Origin: CBDHHC01 sp050633205
Lineage (GTDB): Bacteria; Pseudomonadota; Alphaproteobacteria; Rhizobiales; CBDHHC01
NCBI GenBank assembly: GCA_050633205.1
Contig: JBOEGA010000007.1
Coordinates: forward strand, 1 to 52,382
Length of the DNA: 52,382 nt
Direction: 5' to 3'
Shown here: one piece after another, positions 51,684 through 52,382 of the stretch
Numbering within the stretch: the first letter of the stretch is position 1
Layout: each line of letters begins with the position of its first letter
Translations under genes and position numbers: made by a program
Notes under the pieces: generated by a model
What the model saw: only the letters and a program-made list of their open reading frames with translations
Database searches by the model: none
What the model was told of the DNA's origin: nothing

Positions 51684-52382
51684 ATGGATAAAAAAATCAG
51701 TTTTGTATCATCAGGACCGGGAGATCCGGAGTTATTAACCGTCAAAGCGGTTAAACGTCTGGAGGCCGCTGATGTTGTATTGTTTGATGACTTGTCTTCC
51801 GGGCCCATATTGTCCTGTGTGCGAAAGGATGCAGACTTAATTGGCGTGGGCAAAAGAGCTGGCCGCAAATCCCCAAAACAGGATTATGTAAGTTCTCTTT
51901 TATTAAAATATGCAAAGACCGGAGCCCGTGTTGTCCGGCTGAAATCCGGTGACAGCGGTGTTTTTGGCAGGCTGGAAGAAGAAATAACAACTTTGCGATC
52001 TGCCGGGATCGACTTTGAAATAATTCCCGGCATACCAGCAGCTATGGCAGTAGCGGCAGCGGCTGGCATTCCCTTGACACGCAGAGAGCGCGCAAGACGG
52101 GTACAGTTTATTTCAGGGCATGATACAACAGGTCAGTTGCCAGACGATATAAACTGGGCAGCACTGGTTGATCCAAACGTAACAACAGTTGTCTATATGG
52201 GCAAACGTACTTTCCGTCAGCTCTCGGAGAGTTTAATTGAAAGAGGCCTGCCAGCCGATACATCAGCCATAATGGCAGAGAGTATTTCCACACCACAGCA
52301 AAAGATTATCAGATCAACCATGTCCGGGCTTGAGGAAATTCTGAATAATGATACCGGAACCGGACCTGTTACTATTATTTTC
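51684..52382 (+). CDS. cobA: Uroporphyrinogen-III C-methyltransferase (partial, runs off the window)
   Basis: 233 codons, open to the window end with no stop, so the 3' end is missing. Methylase motifs: VSSGPGDPELLTVKAVKRL, VVLFDDLSSGPIL, VRLKSGDSGVFGRLEEEI, IIPGIPAAMAVAAAAGIPLT, FISGH and VYMGKRT. It makes precorrin-2 from uroporphyrinogen III, the entry step of the pathway. ATG 51684 is two bases after the cobB stop. Only a short C-terminus should be missing if it is a stand-alone CobA. Confidence 0.95.
   Translation, partial: MDKKISFVSSGPGDPELLTVKAVKRLEAADVVLFDDLSSGPILSCVRKDADLIGVGKRAGRKSPKQDYVSSLLLKYAKTGARVVRLKSGDSGVFGRLEEEITTLRSAGIDFEIIPGIPAAMAVAAAAGIPLTRRERARRVQFISGHDTTGQLPDDINWAALVDPNVTTVVYMGKRTFRQLSESLIERGLPADTSAIMAESISTPQQKIIRSTMSGLEEILNNDTGTGPVTIIF

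Noticed and set aside
1..52382. CRISPR arrays, insertion sequences, integrase or attachment sites, tRNA genes
   Set aside because: No regularly spaced repeats, transposase or integrase motifs, or cloverleaf sequences were found on reading both strands.

Overview
The window looks like chromosomal DNA of a Gram-negative bacterium, most likely a marine or salt-adapted alphaproteobacterium of moderate-to-low GC. Three things support this: an oxygen-dependent cobalamin pathway of the Pseudomonas denitrificans/rhizobial type (CobG, CobN, CobW, DUF1636, CobE), a complete sodium-pumping NADH:quinone reductase (Nqr), and proteins that carry signal peptides, lipoboxes or autotransporter barrels. The genus cannot be named from sequence alone. 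I see no CRISPR array, insertion sequence, prophage or tRNA.

Layout. 1-1.8 kb: membrane protein, a basic six-cysteine secreted protein and small ORFs. 1.8-5.7 kb (minus): a three-gene chaperone operon made of a PDZ/helical/thioredoxin-fold protein, an HscC-type Hsp70 and a degenerate J-domain protein. 5.9-9.2 kb: a chemoreceptor, a small membrane protein and an AraC-like regulator. 9.4-13.9 kb: two tandem SGNH/GDSL autotransporters, the second with a degraded active site. 13.9-21.5 kb: nqrABCDEF (minus), with the maturation genes apbE and nqrM divergent from it. 21.9-24.6 kb: an overlapping operon of a nicotianamine-synthase-like enzyme, a DapE-like M20 deacylase and a GNAT acetyltransferase. 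24.6-29.5 kb: secreted Cys protein, LysR regulator, Bfd-like ferredoxin, two tandem single-span miniproteins absent from ordinary ORF lists, a NodB-type deacetylase, GNAT and ndk. 29.6-31.9 kb: ABC-F ATPase and a DUF6881 protein. 32.0-52.4 kb: cobalamin synthesis, almost uninterrupted.

How the genes work together. ApbE attaches FMN covalently to NqrB and NqrC, and NqrM assists Nqr assembly, so the divergent nqr/apbE-nqrM loci form one functional unit. The cobalamin genes run as several transcription units. Minus cobU-cobT-cobS and plus phosphatase-cbiB-cobD cover nucleotide-loop and aminopropanol steps. Minus cobO-cobQ covers adenosylation and amidation. The long plus run DUF1636-cobW-cobN-cobG-cobH-cobI-cobJ-[cobK inverted]-cobL-cobE-cobM-cobB-cobA covers ring synthesis and cobalt insertion. 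No CobF or CbiD, no chelatase CobS/CobT subunits, no CobR and no recognisable cobalamin riboswitch are visible. The final cobA runs off the window edge.

The best candidate for an undescribed system is the 21.9-24.6 kb NAS-like/DapE-like/GNAT operon. Next come the esterase/pseudo-esterase autotransporter pair, the HscC operon with a redox-dead thioredoxin-fold partner, and the tandem 28- and 29-residue membrane peptides.
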